64,000 nt of DNA from assembly GCF_964204645.1 (NCBI RefSeq), contig NC_134032.1, forward strand, positions 11,030,275-11,094,274. The letters run 5' to 3'. This document shows, one piece after another, positions 52,259 to 62,680 of this stretch (position 1 is its first letter; each line of letters starts with the position of its first letter). A program made the translations under genes and the position numbers. The DNA comes from Tubulanus polymorphus (lineage: Eukaryota > Nemertea > Palaeonemertea > Tubulaniformes > Tubulanidae). The notes beneath the pieces were generated by a model. That model was not told the DNA's origin and did not search any database. It worked only from the letters and a program-made list of their open reading frames with translations.

Positions 52259-52567
52259 CTTCCTTCTTGAATAAGTTGCAACTCACTTTTCAGTCTTAAA
52301 TATTCCTTTGAATCAATTAACCTCTCATCGCTTTATTCCCGTAAATATCGAATATCATAATTAACGTTATGTAAATCCACTCGTTTTAACGTGTCGCTCT
52401 AGTTTAAATATTTGTAAGACTGTAAATATGAACCGTCTCGTGGTGAGCGCTCCAATGGTTTGAAACGGCAGACATGACTCATCCGGCTGAAATTCAAGTC
52501 AATTCGGTTTTTATTCCACATAACTATCTGACCCATACCCCTGGCAAGCGAGGATGTGTCTGACCTA
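52259..52567 (-). promoter_or_regulatory. Probable 5'UTR and promoter of the giant gene
   Basis: Only about 310 bp separate the ATG from the end of the Harbinger element. TATA-like words (ATATTTAAG near 52,297-52,305, AATATTTAAAC near 52,403-52,413) occur; no start site can be fixed. Confidence 0.3.
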
Positions 52568-52748
52568 AGGCGAATTTATCGAAACGTACTCAGTTCTGAG
52601 TACCCCAACTGCGCATTTATCGACAAATGTACTCGTTTTCGAGTATGGTACTCGGCACATTTATCCAAGGTGTACTCAAATTTAAGTACTATACTTGCCT
52701 TACCATGCTCAAGAGCATGGTAACCCTGAGTATACCCGGAAGAACAAA

Positions 52749-54364
52749 ATGGCGGCTAACAACGCAGACCATGTGAATTCGTATGAGTAAGTTCTAAAAT
52801 TCAGTGGTTTTCTGCGTGAAAAAAAAATTATTAAGGCAACAGAAGAAAGTATTATCTTGTAGAAACGTTGATAGATAGCAAAGTACCTGTCTTAATCATC
52901 CAGGAGCTAGGTACAATGACTTTGAACATGGAAACTGTAATAATGAATTAGTCTGGGTTAATTCGCTCGTGCTGTTGGGGAGGCATAACTGAATATGAAC
53001 AGTGAGTTTGGCAATATTTGGACCGTGAGAAGTCAAATCATATTGCCGCCACTGCTCAAAATCATTCCATTGATGCCTGATTCCCTACATTTTTTGTACT
53101 TTTGCAGATTAAAATTGAATATAGATGGCGATATGGCTACATTTAGTTTGGACCACGAAACGTACATGAAGGCTATTGCCAGTGGTAGGTATCAACAAAT
53201 TAAATACTTTTGGTTTAAATGAATCTAAGAAAAAACGTATTCTACATACTATTCATCAGTAAGCATTGTCAGTATTGGCATGATTTGTCAGAGAAGTGTT
53301 TACTTACTTTGTTTTGAAAATTGTATTTTGGAGAAAAAGTTGTAGGCCCTATTCATTTTTAGGTATCATCATGTACTTGGCTTCACTTTTTGTTAATGGT
53401 CTTTTTCTAGATGTGAACGTGTTGCAGTCTTTACTGACAAGTTATAGAGAGCAATTGCCGACAGCTTCACGACGCCCTGCAGCCACAACCTCCGTGCAGC
53501 AGTCCTCGACTTCCGTGCAGCAGTCCTCGACCTCCCTACAGCAGTCCTCGACCACCTTGCAGCAGTCCTCGACCTCCCTACAGCGGTCCTCGACCTCCTT
53601 GCAGCAGTCCTATCTCCCTACAGCAGTCCTCGCAGTCTGGTAAGTTGTAGCCTGAATTTAATGGTGTTATGTTAAACACCCAACCTTTTTCAGAAAATTC
53701 CTTGATTATAATATTACTGCTTTTTGATATTCCAGGCGATGATAGCTTCATGCCGCGGGCTGCAGTTCTAAAACTCATCGATTTACATAAGGACTATGCT
53801 GAAAAATTCTCTGATCCAAAAATAAAAAAAGCCACTATATGGAAACAAATAGCTCATGATATGTTAGATGCAGGATTTGATTTCACGGCTGATCAGATAA
53901 AGAATAAATGGAATAACCTCATGAAGAAGTACCGAAAAACTGTCGACCATAACAACAAGACAGGTGTAGAACCAAAAACATGTATATTCTATGATGAGTT
54001 GGATGCGTATCTCGGTTGTAAACCCAATGTCCGTCCAAACTTTGTTATCGCAAGCACCAATATGGAGTCATCTAGTACCACCACGGATTCTGCCAGCAAT
54101 GCCGAGATGGATGTTGACCCATTTGAACCAATTTCTTTTCCACCTGCTAAGAAACTACGAAAGTCCCGTGGTTCCACTAGTGCAAAATCTGATACATTTA
54201 TGGAGTTGATGGAAAAGCAAGAAGAGTCTCGTAAAGAGGACTCAGTAAAATTAATGGAAACTATTCAGGCCAATCATAAAGAGATTATGACTTTGGAGAA
54301 CGAGAAGTTAGAGGTGGAAAGGAAGAAGATATCTGTTTTTGAGAAACTACTCGAAAAAATTTGA
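52749..54364 (+). CDS. Harbinger Myb/SANT-like DNA-binding protein (probably frameshifted)
   Basis: Predicted exons 52,749-52,786, 53,108-53,184, 53,411-53,639 and 53,736-54,364 with GT-AG borders. The last exon encodes a trihelix/Myb-like domain (MPRAAVLKLIDLHKDY, IWKQIAHDML, IKNKWNNLMKKYRK, then FYDELDAYLG), a Ser/Thr-rich acidic stretch and a C-terminal Lys/Glu-rich coiled coil. Such proteins bring the Harbinger transposase to the nucleus and element ends. Exons 1-3 join in phase, but exon 3 ends in phase 2 while exon 4 needs phase 1. Comparison of the internal 21-bp repeats shows a 2-bp deletion near 53,611 that explains the mismatch. Confidence 0.75.
53487..53640 (+). repeat. 21-bp coding tandem repeat
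   Basis: About seven copies of a 21-bp unit encoding (T/S)SVQQSS or (T/S)SLQQSS inside exon 3 of the Myb-like gene; the last copies are imperfect and carry the 2-bp deletion. Confidence 0.85.
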
Positions 54365-54945
54365 TTTCTATAATTAAGGCAGAGTTTTTAAAGCCACGCG
54401 ATCGATTTCAGGGTCCAAAGCTCTTCATCAGATGACAAACATAAAGGCGACATGTAGTAAGTTTGTCACTTGGACCAGTCCTGGTATTTCAAAATTGAAT
54501 TTGACCCTCAATTACACGATTTTCTCGTTGAAAATGAATTAACTTTGACTCGGAATCAACTGTGGATCTGGATCCAATTCGGAGCCTGAAATCAATCGAG
54601 TTTGAAGATCTATACATCTATTGTGGCTTTATATTATGTGGCTATAAAAATTCGTTATTTTTTGTTTCATTTTGCCAAGTTGGTCATGTCAATGTCTTTA
54701 CTTCAGTGTAACATCGAGTTTTTCGGATATATCCTAGAAAATTATCCCAAGACAAAAAGAGACTTTAGTTACATAGTCATTGTGTGCTAGACTGCTGTAA
54801 TTCTTAATTAGGCGAAGAAAAATTTGAGATCAGTCGATTTCGGAACTTAGCTTGGTTTACTGTGATAGATGGCGGATATCTATGGAACTGCGAGTGCTTT
54901 ATTTTAAGCAAAGGGTAATCTGTCTCAATACATGTAGTATTTTTA
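54365..54945. other. Harbinger internal non-coding, left part
   Basis: About 580 bp after the Myb-like stop codon; nothing recognised. Confidence 0.6.
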
Positions 54946-55690
54946 GCCCACTTGGGACTTTAGTCCCAGCGGGCTATTGCGTTCACTTTTCGTCCGTTTG
55001 TAGACGGAATCCAGTTATTTTGGGAAGTTTTGAAGACGCTTCAAGGTTATGTCTTGATATTTGGGTTACACATGTCATCTACCCTTGACACATCTTCAGC
55101 CCAAAAACTGGCCCTTTCAGAATCACGATGGTCGACTGATAGCCATTGTTGTTCGCCAAAATTGGCCCTTTTTACACATTTTTAAGTTTTTGAGGAAAAA
55201 TTTGAAGACGCCTTGATCTTTCGGATATATTTGAATCCCCCCCCCCATCAGCATAAGAAAAATTTGGTCGATCGGACTCAAGATGGCCGTCCTATGACCT
55301 TTTTAGTGCCCAAAAATGTCAATTTTGGCCGGAATTCTGGGTCATGTAGCTTTCTACTGGTTTGCCATTTCTCATTGCAATTTGTGATGGGTATTCTTTG
55401 GAAAGGGATGTTTTATACCTGAGACAGTTATTTTTGATCAACCAATTATGACGCAATTGGCGGCCATCTTGGTTTCATCAGTACTTATTCGTAGGTGGAA
55501 AAAAGTTTTTCCACATTATATTTATACCGAAACATATTGTGTTACTACAATCAATTGGAAAGTTGTAGCCCATAACGTGTTCTATGATTTTGGTGAGTTT
55601 CAAGGTCATTGGTTTTTGTATATGGTCACCAGGGGGCGTTGAATATTGAAATTAGATTGTTGAGCATTTGAAACCACTTCCCAAGTGGGC
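54946..55690. mobile_element. Nested MITE-like insertion
   Basis: About 745 bp with 12-bp inverted ends GCCCACTTGGGA / TCCCAAGTGGGC; the left end also has a local hairpin (CCCACTTGGGACTTTAGTCC). Sits in the non-coding centre of the Harbinger element. Confidence 0.5.
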
Positions 55691-55945
55691 ATGGTGTCCC
55701 TGGACCCCTAGTTTATGCATAGTATTACTGAATATTTGAAAAGCCGTACATAGTTGTACTGTAAAGTCACGTTTTTAAGTTTTAAATTTTTGTTTGACAA
55801 TTCTATGGATCAGTTCAAATTGTACTGATCTGAATAAATTTTAATTCTTCAAGTATCTAAAACGTTATGTTTACATTTTTATGCATTATATACGGTTACA
55901 TAATTTGATGACAGGCCCTTGTCAAAAAGTGTATTTTCCCTACTA

Positions 55946-56121
55946 CAGTCAACCCCCGATATACTGCCCTCCCATATACCGCCACCCCCGCCTACCGCCA
56001 GGTTTTCTCAATGCACATCTCTATACAAATACATAGTAAAACACCTCCAATATACTGCCATACTCTCTATACCGCCAAAATCGTTCTGCACTGACGTGGG
56101 CGGTATATTGGGGGTTGACAG
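55946..56121. mobile_element. Nested pogo/Tigger-like MITE
   Basis: 176 bp with inverted ends CAGTCAACCCCCGATATACT and its complement at the right (three mismatches in 24), flanked by TA on both sides. The CAGTCAACCCCC terminus and TA duplication are typical of pogo-class Tc1/mariner elements. Confidence 0.7.
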
Positions 56122-56462
56122 TACATGAATTTACAGAAAATGCCTATCCATGCATGATAAAATGCTGAGAATCATCTGAAAATCTTATGTTAGTGGATTT
56201 CAGATCTCCATATCCTTGGTATAAGTACTGTCACCTCAGATAAGTCTATGCCATTACCCGTCAAGAAAGTACCGGAAGAGGACATTGAAACATTCCGAGG
56301 ACATTGAAACATTCCTGAAGCATAAGTGAATCATCTCTCTTCATTCCCAAAGCAGCAGGCATTGTAGTCATAAGGGCTGGACAAGTCTGGGACGAACAGC
56401 AATTAAAATGACAAGAAATGATAATACTGATATGTGACACTTTATTTTAAGTCGGTATATAT

Positions 56463-57920
56463 TTACAATGACAACATTGTTGCTATCGCATAACGCTTCT
56501 GTACGGCAGTGGGATTTAGGAAACCACCGACTTGATCAGGATTTTCCTCTTGTGCTAATAACTGAACCTCATGCAAATAATCATTAGCATCGTCAGATAG
56601 CAATATGCATACATTATGAAGCACAAAGCAGCTTGTAATGAACATGAGTAATCGACGTTCATCATGCATGTCTATATACTTCAATCGCCGGAAACGGCCT
56701 TTCAAAATGCCAAATGTGTTCTCAATCATCATTCTAGTTGAACTTAACTTATAATTAAAGTCTTTTTGCATTCTGGTGAGATGGCCATTGTCTTTGAATG
56801 GAACCATTAAAAAAGTGTCCAGCTCATAGGCAGAGTCTCCCAACAAATGCGAATTATCAGGGAAAGTGGCATGTTTGATTGCAGCATCACTTTGAATATC
56901 CCTATAAAGGTTACTGTTTTTGAACACACGCGAATCGTGACAAGATCCCGGCCATCCGACAGTAATATCCGTGAACATATATTGATGATCACATATTGCG
57001 CAAACGTTAATACTGTGACATTTTTTCCGGTTTATGTAAATTTCCTGATCTTTGATAGGCGTCTTTATAGGGATATGTGTCCCGTCTACCGCCCCAATCA
57101 CTTTAGGGAATTCTTGAGCAGCTGCGAAACCATCCCAAACTTCTTGGATCCGGTGTCCTGTCGGCCATTTGATGTAGTTTTGCATCATCTCTCTGACAAG
57201 TATTCGTGAAAGGAGCCCTGGAAATAAAATGCATATTTTTGGTCAAATTTTGGAATAAAGCAAACTGGACGAGCTAACCTCCAACCTCATTTGGACTAAT
57301 TGGGATCGGTGTTAGATATGATTTTGTTATAGGCATGGTTGAACTCAAGATGAACAGAGGACTATATATAACTATTACCTACCAACTATGTTGAAAACGG
57401 TGGCTTCACATACTGCAAATGCATCTGCAACTCTGATGAGTGGAACTTGAGTTGCTGCGAAGTATAAGAATATTAGCGCTTGTTTATCCACACGAATAAT
57501 CTGATCTGGTTTTTCATATTTATTCTTTATCCGTGGACCAAGATCTTCCATCAGTTTTTCGAAAGCAGTCGGCATCATCCTGAAAAATAAAAATACCACT
57601 ATCATTTTATCAAAATCACATATCACTTTTGGAAACCTATTTTTGTGAAGAACGAAATCCTACCTGAATCGCATCTTGAACTCAAGCGTGTTAAACCGTG
57701 GCACGGTCTCCTCCACAAAACCGGATGTGCGAGGAATTTTCCTCAGTTTTGTGTGCTTAGGTAGGTGGTTTAGTATTCCACTAGTCCTAGACTGTCCGTT
57801 AATGGATCTATCCAAAAGCATATCATAATTGCTCAATGACGACATACACGAGTCGACCGGTTTCAGTAAATCTGAAAACAAAACCACGAGGGCTGGCTTT
57901 TTCTCCAACGCTTCGGCCAT
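56463..57920 (-). CDS. Harbinger transposase (HARBI1-like, DDE_Tnp_4)
   Basis: Three exons on the minus strand: 57,664-57,920, 57,383-57,579 and 56,463-57,217, phases 2 and 1, 402 residues in all. The ATG at 57,920 starts MAEALEKKP. The catalytic core shows GAVDGTHI (first Asp), GDSAYEL followed by Pro (second Asp) and MIENTFGILKGRFRRL (Glu), plus WPGSCHDSRVF. Full family length with no stops, so it could be active. It cuts and rejoins the element ends. Confidence 0.88.
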
Positions 57921-58037
57921 ATTTGACACGGCTTGTGTGCTGGTAACTCATTTATCCACGAAGGATACTCGAAATTGAGTACCCTATACTCGGCAGGTAC
58001 CATACCCGGAACTGAGTACGTTTCGATAAATTCGCCT

Positions 58038-58790
58038 CTAGCGTCGCGGGACTGTGGTGGCCTCGTAGAACATGACGGGCGGCTCCGAGAACAAACAAAA
58101 CTTTATACACATTATAACGGATAAAAACAAACCAGTCCGTCCTTGGAGTAGATCAATACAAATTTGAATTAAAGAGCGCACGGAGAAGCCCATTCCTTCG
58201 CTCTCTGATATTTATTTTGTGATTGAAATAACACGACTGTAACACAAATCCTACCACCTGCAGGATTTCCTAAAGCGGGCAATTACAAAAAATGTCTTGC
58301 AAATAGGACCAAAATTATGTGTTAATGTTATCCGTCCGTCAAATTCTGCAAATGTCTCGATTGCCAGGGTTTGATTGCCGCCCGCCGGAGCTCTTGGCGT
58401 GAACTCCGGCAGGTCCGCAATCAAACCCTGGCAAGCGAGGATGATTATCCTTAATTTCAATCTGATTATTCTGAAACTTGGAACGTAGTATGGACCAAGG
58501 CCTGCCGAGAGAATCGTTTTATTCTGATTTGTTCTCCTACAGGGGGCTGTAAAATTTTATTTGTGTTATTTCTAAACGATTGCTTGACCAGTCCTTGAAT
58601 TTATCATCCAACCTTCTGAAACTTGTTTCTTGATTAGGCCTATGGACCTTTGAGAAAGGTACGCCGGACAGAAAACGATCACTTTGAAGAATGAAGAAAA
58701 TATCCCGCATCGCTGCCTTGGCGCAGTTTTACGACGTTGGGACTAGTTGCTCAAAAGTTGGTTAAATATAACCAGTTGATAAAAACCATA
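58038..58790. other. Spacer between Harbinger and LINE
   Basis: No gene. Contains the hairpin at 58,361-58,434. The word CTGGCAAGCGAGGATG occurs both here (58,428) and left of the Harbinger element (52,541). Confidence 0.55.
58361..58434. repeat. Perfect hairpin, 18-bp arms
   Basis: TTGCCAGGGTTTGATTGC at 58,361-58,378 pairs with 58,417-58,434, with a second inner stem GCCGGAG/CTCCGGC. Cruciform-prone or a small foldback remnant. Confidence 0.8.
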
Positions 58791-60860
58791 CAGACGATTC
58801 AATTTTCAATTTCAATTTATTCATCATAAATCCAAAGTATAAGATTGTGAATGAAGAAAACAACAATAATAACAAACAGACAAAAAACAAAAATGTGTGA
58901 CACAAAGATGTGCACTAACAGAAAAATAATAAAAGGAGAGAGAACTAATACAATGTCTAACATATATATATATATATATACAATATTATTTAAGTGATAT
59001 TTACAAGCCCATGATATATGAATTTCGCAATATTTAAGAAGATTGGTTTATTGGGATTAGTAAAGGCCGAAAGAAAAGTGTCTAGGTTTAGATTTACAAT
59101 ATCATATTTAGTTCTTAAATTATCCTGCAGTTTACAATAAAAAAGAAAATGGGATTCATCGCCGACAGCGTTACAGTGAGGGCAAATACGATTTGGTTGA
59201 GCGATGCCGAGTCTCCTTCCTTTTTCAATTATAAGGTTATGACATGACATTCGAAGTTTTGCTATTGCTGATTTTAGAGAGTGGTCTTTTAAGAATAATA
59301 AATATGGTTCTAGCTGAAATTTAGATTTCATAGTTCTATAAAAGTTATACCGGCTGTGAGTTGGATCATTGATCTCTGAATTCCAAAAAATAAGAAAACC
59401 CTGTTGCATATATTTACATACAATTCTAGTTGATCTGGTTATATTTGGATTGTGCCCTAAATTTTCCCATATATGGTTAAGATTACAGTCTAATAGAATT
59501 TTTTTTATACAAGAAACAAAATTAAAACGAGAGTCTCGGGACGAGGATTCATGCATATCTAACAAACAAAGATAGAGCAGGGAGTTTTGATTATTTTTCA
59601 TGCAATTTAACCAATATTTCACAGAAGATAAAATTATTTCAATGAGTATGGGAAATTGGCCAAGATCTCCAAGGAGAGGTAAAATAGGTGATCTGTTATG
59701 GAGTCCAAGGATATGACGAAGGAAACGGTTAACTACTTTTTGCATTGAGCAAAGTTTGAAGATATCACCTATGTTGTCTTTTATAGTACGATCATCTCCT
59801 TTATTTAGATTTTTAATCAAAGGTGTGACTCCCCAAACTTCGCTACCATATGTAATAATAGGTTTGATGAGACTGTTGAAGAGTTGCAGTTGTTGGATAA
59901 TGCCTAAATTTCTAAAGCCAGGAATTTTTATGAGGTTGAATAATGCTCTAGATCCCTTTTTACCCAATGCATCTTGGAGACTATCCAGTTTACCATTACA
60001 GTGAACAGTAAAACCCAAATAATTATAAGTTTTACAGAAATTTATAGTGCAGTCATTAATCTTAAATTTTGATTCTGTCATACGCATGTTCCTAGCTTTA
60101 CTAAATTCCATTATATTAGATTTTCCATAGTTTACATCAATACCCCATGTGTTACAATATACACCTAGATTATCCAGTGATTTTTGCAGACCTTCAGGTG
60201 TTCTGGATAAGATAACAAGATCATCCGCGTATAGTAGGCATGGGATATTGATGTTCCTTATAGTTGGAGAGTCACAATTATTAAAAGATTTATGTAAGTC
60301 ATTGATAAAGATATTGAAGAGCATCGGACTTAGAATATTACCCTGATGTACACCGATTTTTACTGGAAATTCCTCAGATAGACCTTTGTCGTTTTGGACT
60401 CTGGAAAAGGCACTCGCATACATATTTCTTATAACTTTATAAAATAAACCACTTATACCGGATTTTATCAATTTAATAAACAACCCGTCATGGGGAATGC
60501 TATCAAAGGCACGACTGAAGTCAATAAAGGCGCAGTAGAATTTCTGTTTGCGTTTACTAGTGTTTCTATCGATCAAGTGCTTCAGAGTAAAAAGGTGATC
60601 TGAGGTACGGGAGCCCTTTCTAAATCCAATTTGGTTTGGGTTAAGAATGTTGTTATCTTCCAAGTAATTTACAAGACGGTTGTTCAGAATGCTACAGAAA
60701 AGTTTACCTAAGCAGCTAGAGATAGTGATCCCCCTGTAACAGTTGGTATCACATGGATCACCTTTTTTAAAAATAGCTGCAATAATACCTCGGGACCATT
60801 CTTCAGGATAGGTGCCACTGGATAATACAGAGTTAAAAAGGCTCAAGCATAAAGTTTATA
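58790..60860 (-). mobile_element. 5'-truncated LINE (non-LTR retrotransposon)
   Basis: Contains the reverse transcriptase frame below. The 3' part ends in an AT-rich tract with a short (TA)n run (58,961-58,980). Endonuclease and ORF1 are missing, and homology begins inside the RT domain, as in incomplete target-primed integration. Confidence 0.75.
58990..60846 (-). CDS. LINE reverse transcriptase, truncated at N-terminus
   Basis: 618 codons open. RT signatures in order: WSRGIIAAIFKKGDP, YRGITISSCLGKLF, NQIGFRKGSRTSDHL, AFIDFSRAFDSIPH, VKIGVHQGNILSPMLFNIFI, the catalytic LLYADDLVILS, YNYLGFTV, then a thumb and a C-terminal CPHCNAVGDESHFLFYC zinc-knuckle-like motif. It copies LINE RNA into DNA at the target site. 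Clade not assigned. Frame intact, but it lacks the endonuclease. Confidence 0.88.
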   Translation of the reverse strand: MSLFNSVLSSGTYPEEWSRGIIAAIFKKGDPCDTNCYRGITISSCLGKLFCSILNNRLVNYLEDNNILNPNQIGFRKGSRTSDHLFTLKHLIDRNTSKRKQKFYCAFIDFSRAFDSIPHDGLFIKLIKSGISGLFYKVIRNMYASAFSRVQNDKGLSEEFPVKIGVHQGNILSPMLFNIFINDLHKSFNNCDSPTIRNINIPCLLYADDLVILSRTPEGLQKSLDNLGVYCNTWGIDVNYGKSNIMEFSKARNMRMTESKFKINDCTINFCKTYNYLGFTVHCNGKLDSLQDALGKKGSRALFNLIKIPGFRNLGIIQQLQLFNSLIKPIITYGSEVWGVTPLIKNLNKGDDRTIKDNIGDIFKLCSMQKVVNRFLRHILGLHNRSPILPLLGDLGQFPILIEIILSSVKYWLNCMKNNQNSLLYLCLLDMHESSSRDSRFNFVSCIKKILLDCNLNHIWENLGHNPNITRSTRIVCKYMQQGFLIFWNSEINDPTHSRYNFYRTMKSKFQLEPYLLFLKDHSLKSAIAKLRMSCHNLIIEKGRRLGIAQPNRICPHCNAVGDESHFLFYCKLQDNLRTKYDIVNLNLDTFLSAFTNPNKPIFLNIAKFIYHGLVNIT

Positions 60861-61276
60861 CTGCACTTAATCATTTCGTTCGAAAGACGATGAACTCATG
60901 ATTGTCACTGTGTCAACTATCCACTGGTTAACTCTAATCAAAATTCTGAGCAACTGATCCTAAGTGTAATCCTAACAGTCGAACAGTGTGTCCTCCCCTT
61001 GTACATTTCATCACTTAGCATGATGAATCTTACTATGTCGGCCGAGTCTTCAAGGCATCTGGTAGGAGGATGAAGAGAAGAGAGACAAAAGACTAACTAA
61101 ATTCTACGAGTATTCGCTGAAAATTAAGTAAAGGAATTTATCTTCATTGTTAATTCGGTGTTCTTTTTTCAGATTTATATTTCCATATAAGTTTATTTCA
61201 ACAATTGCAGACATCTTTTTTTCTAATTTAGTAATTTCATATCATCCAAATCCAGATTCAAGGAAGCGCTGGGTGT
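60861..61276. other. Spacer downstream of MATE gene
   Basis: About 415 bp, presumably the 3'UTR and flank of the MATE gene; no other feature seen. Confidence 0.5.
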
Positions 61277-62680
61277 TTAGTTTAACGTATTGTAACCCAA
61301 CTCTCCATTTCTGGTTCCGACTTGAAGTAAGTTCTGATCGTCTGTAGTTCTGTCACGCGCTAGTTTAGATTGTTCGTCCCAATCTAAAATCAATAACGCG
61401 TACGGGGCGAATATTAACGATTTTAAAACGCACGAACTCTGATATCCTATTACTATACTTAATGCGCCTAACCGAGTAAAATATAATAAAATCAAACCTA
61501 ACGATGTTCCTATAATCAAAGACACGACACACGTAATTGAAATCAGGGCTATTTTAGCGCATCCTTTGATCGCGGCGTTGAATACGGCATCTACATCGAA
61601 TAGGGGCAAACTCGCTCCGATGTAAAGTAGCAAAAATTTCAATTCGGCTTGGACCGATTTATCGCTAGAAAAAACGCGAGCTAAAACAGCGTGAAGCGAA
61701 CATATTAATGCACCAAAAACTACGGCGACCGTCATCGATAAACCTTGATAAAAGAACAAAGCTCGTTTAGCCGTTTGACCGTCCCTGGACGATAACAGGA
61801 AACCAACTCTCATACTACACGCTTCAGATATACCATAAAAGATATTACAGTTAAGATTGATCACTTGCAGTGAGACGTTCAACGCTACAAGTTCGACCAC
61901 TCCAAAAGTACCCGTCAAGAACAGGCCGATTGTCAAACATAGTGTATATGACAATTCGGATACTGTTGCCCCAAGAGCCATACTAGCTACCTCCCATAGA
62001 TTCTTAAATACCTCCATACTAGTTCTGTATAAAGCGACAGTATCTTTGTTAGTTAGATGACATGCTATAGCCATGGCGACCACTGCGTTGAAATAATAGA
62101 TGACCAGCGCTATAGCTGGTCCCAGACTGGCCATACCTAGTACGATAACCATGACGTAACAGACGACTGCGCTGAAAACGTTGTTGACTACTGCTACGAT
62201 AACGACTGGTATAACAATATCCTGTGACATTAGAAAACGCGTTAAAATTTCAGACGCAAAGACAAAAATGTTATCCGGCAATGCCACCATCAGCATCCCT
62301 CCAGCTTCTTCGGCTACGGTTGCATTTTGTCCGAAAAGAATGAAGATTTTGTCAGCAGTGAAATTAATCGGTAGCAAAACTAAACCGGTACAAACCACTA
62401 TCAACAATCCTCTCTGTAACAACAAGAGCGAATAACGATAGTTTTTGGCGCCGAAAGCTTGCGAGAATAATCCTTCCATGCCCATATCTAACGAATACAG
62501 GAGTTCGAAGAACGTGTCCGTCAAAGAAAATGCGGCTTGCGAAATCAAATTCGATTGTCCAACTATTATAGCAAACGTTAGAAAAGGCAAATCGGCTAAA
62601 ACGAGAACGACTATAATCGGCCATGACGTCACGAGAAAAAAACGTAATTCCTCGCATAACCAATCCGGAAGTGCCTTCAT
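61277..62680 (-). CDS. MATE-family multidrug and toxin extrusion transporter
   Basis: 467 residues in one exon, close to the usual length for the family. About 12 hydrophobic segments. Family marks include the early ADLPFLTFAIIVGQSN helix pair, MGMEGLFSQAFGAKNY (the conserved QA.GA motif after helix 2) and the pseudo-repeat in the second half (YGISEACSMRVGFLLSS). Such proteins export organic cations or other metabolites in exchange for protons across the plasma membrane, as in SLC47. The start is ATG at 62,680: GTG at 62,686 is not a normal animal start and an in-frame TGA lies 27 nt upstream. The single coding exon is unusual, since vertebrate MATE genes have many introns, so retroposition or intron loss is possible. 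Confidence 0.88.
   Translation of the reverse strand: MKALPDWLCEELRFFLVTSWPIIVVLVLADLPFLTFAIIVGQSNLISQAAFSLTDTFFELLYSLDMGMEGLFSQAFGAKNYRYSLLLLQRGLLIVVCTGLVLLPINFTADKIFILFGQNATVAEEAGGMLMVALPDNIFVFASEILTRFLMSQDIVIPVVIVAVVNNVFSAVVCYVMVIVLGMASLGPAIALVIYYFNAVVAMAIACHLTNKDTVALYRTSMEVFKNLWEVASMALGATVSELSYTLCLTIGLFLTGTFGVVELVALNVSLQVINLNCNIFYGISEACSMRVGFLLSSRDGQTAKRALFFYQGLSMTVAVVFGALICSLHAVLARVFSSDKSVQAELKFLLLYIGASLPLFDVDAVFNAAIKGCAKIALISITCVVSLIIGTSLGLILLYFTRLGALSIVIGYQSSCVLKSLIFAPYALLILDWDEQSKLARDRTTDDQNLLQVGTRNGELGYNTLN

Larger units (their letters stand above)
52568..58037. mobile_element. Full-length PIF/Harbinger DNA transposon
   Basis: 5,470 bp. Inverted ends match perfectly for 29 bp (52,568-52,596 and 58,009-58,037, starting AGGCGAATTTATCGAAACGT) and are flanked by CTA on both sides, a 3-bp target duplication as usual for this superfamily. 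Subterminal GTACTC/GAGTAC words recur at both ends and could bind transposase. It carries the two classic genes in convergent order: a Myb/SANT-like protein and a DDE transposase. Confidence 0.9.

Noticed and set aside
51982-52179. 65-codon plus-strand frame
   Set aside because: Overlaps the E1 splice donor in antisense and has no motif.
1-52258. EGF, laminin-EGF or TNFR protein
   Set aside because: Cysteine spacing (C-x2-C-x5-C-x9-C) and GYYC/CPAG motifs fit GCC2/GCC3 or ephrin-receptor-like repeats better; no calcium-binding EGF pattern seen.
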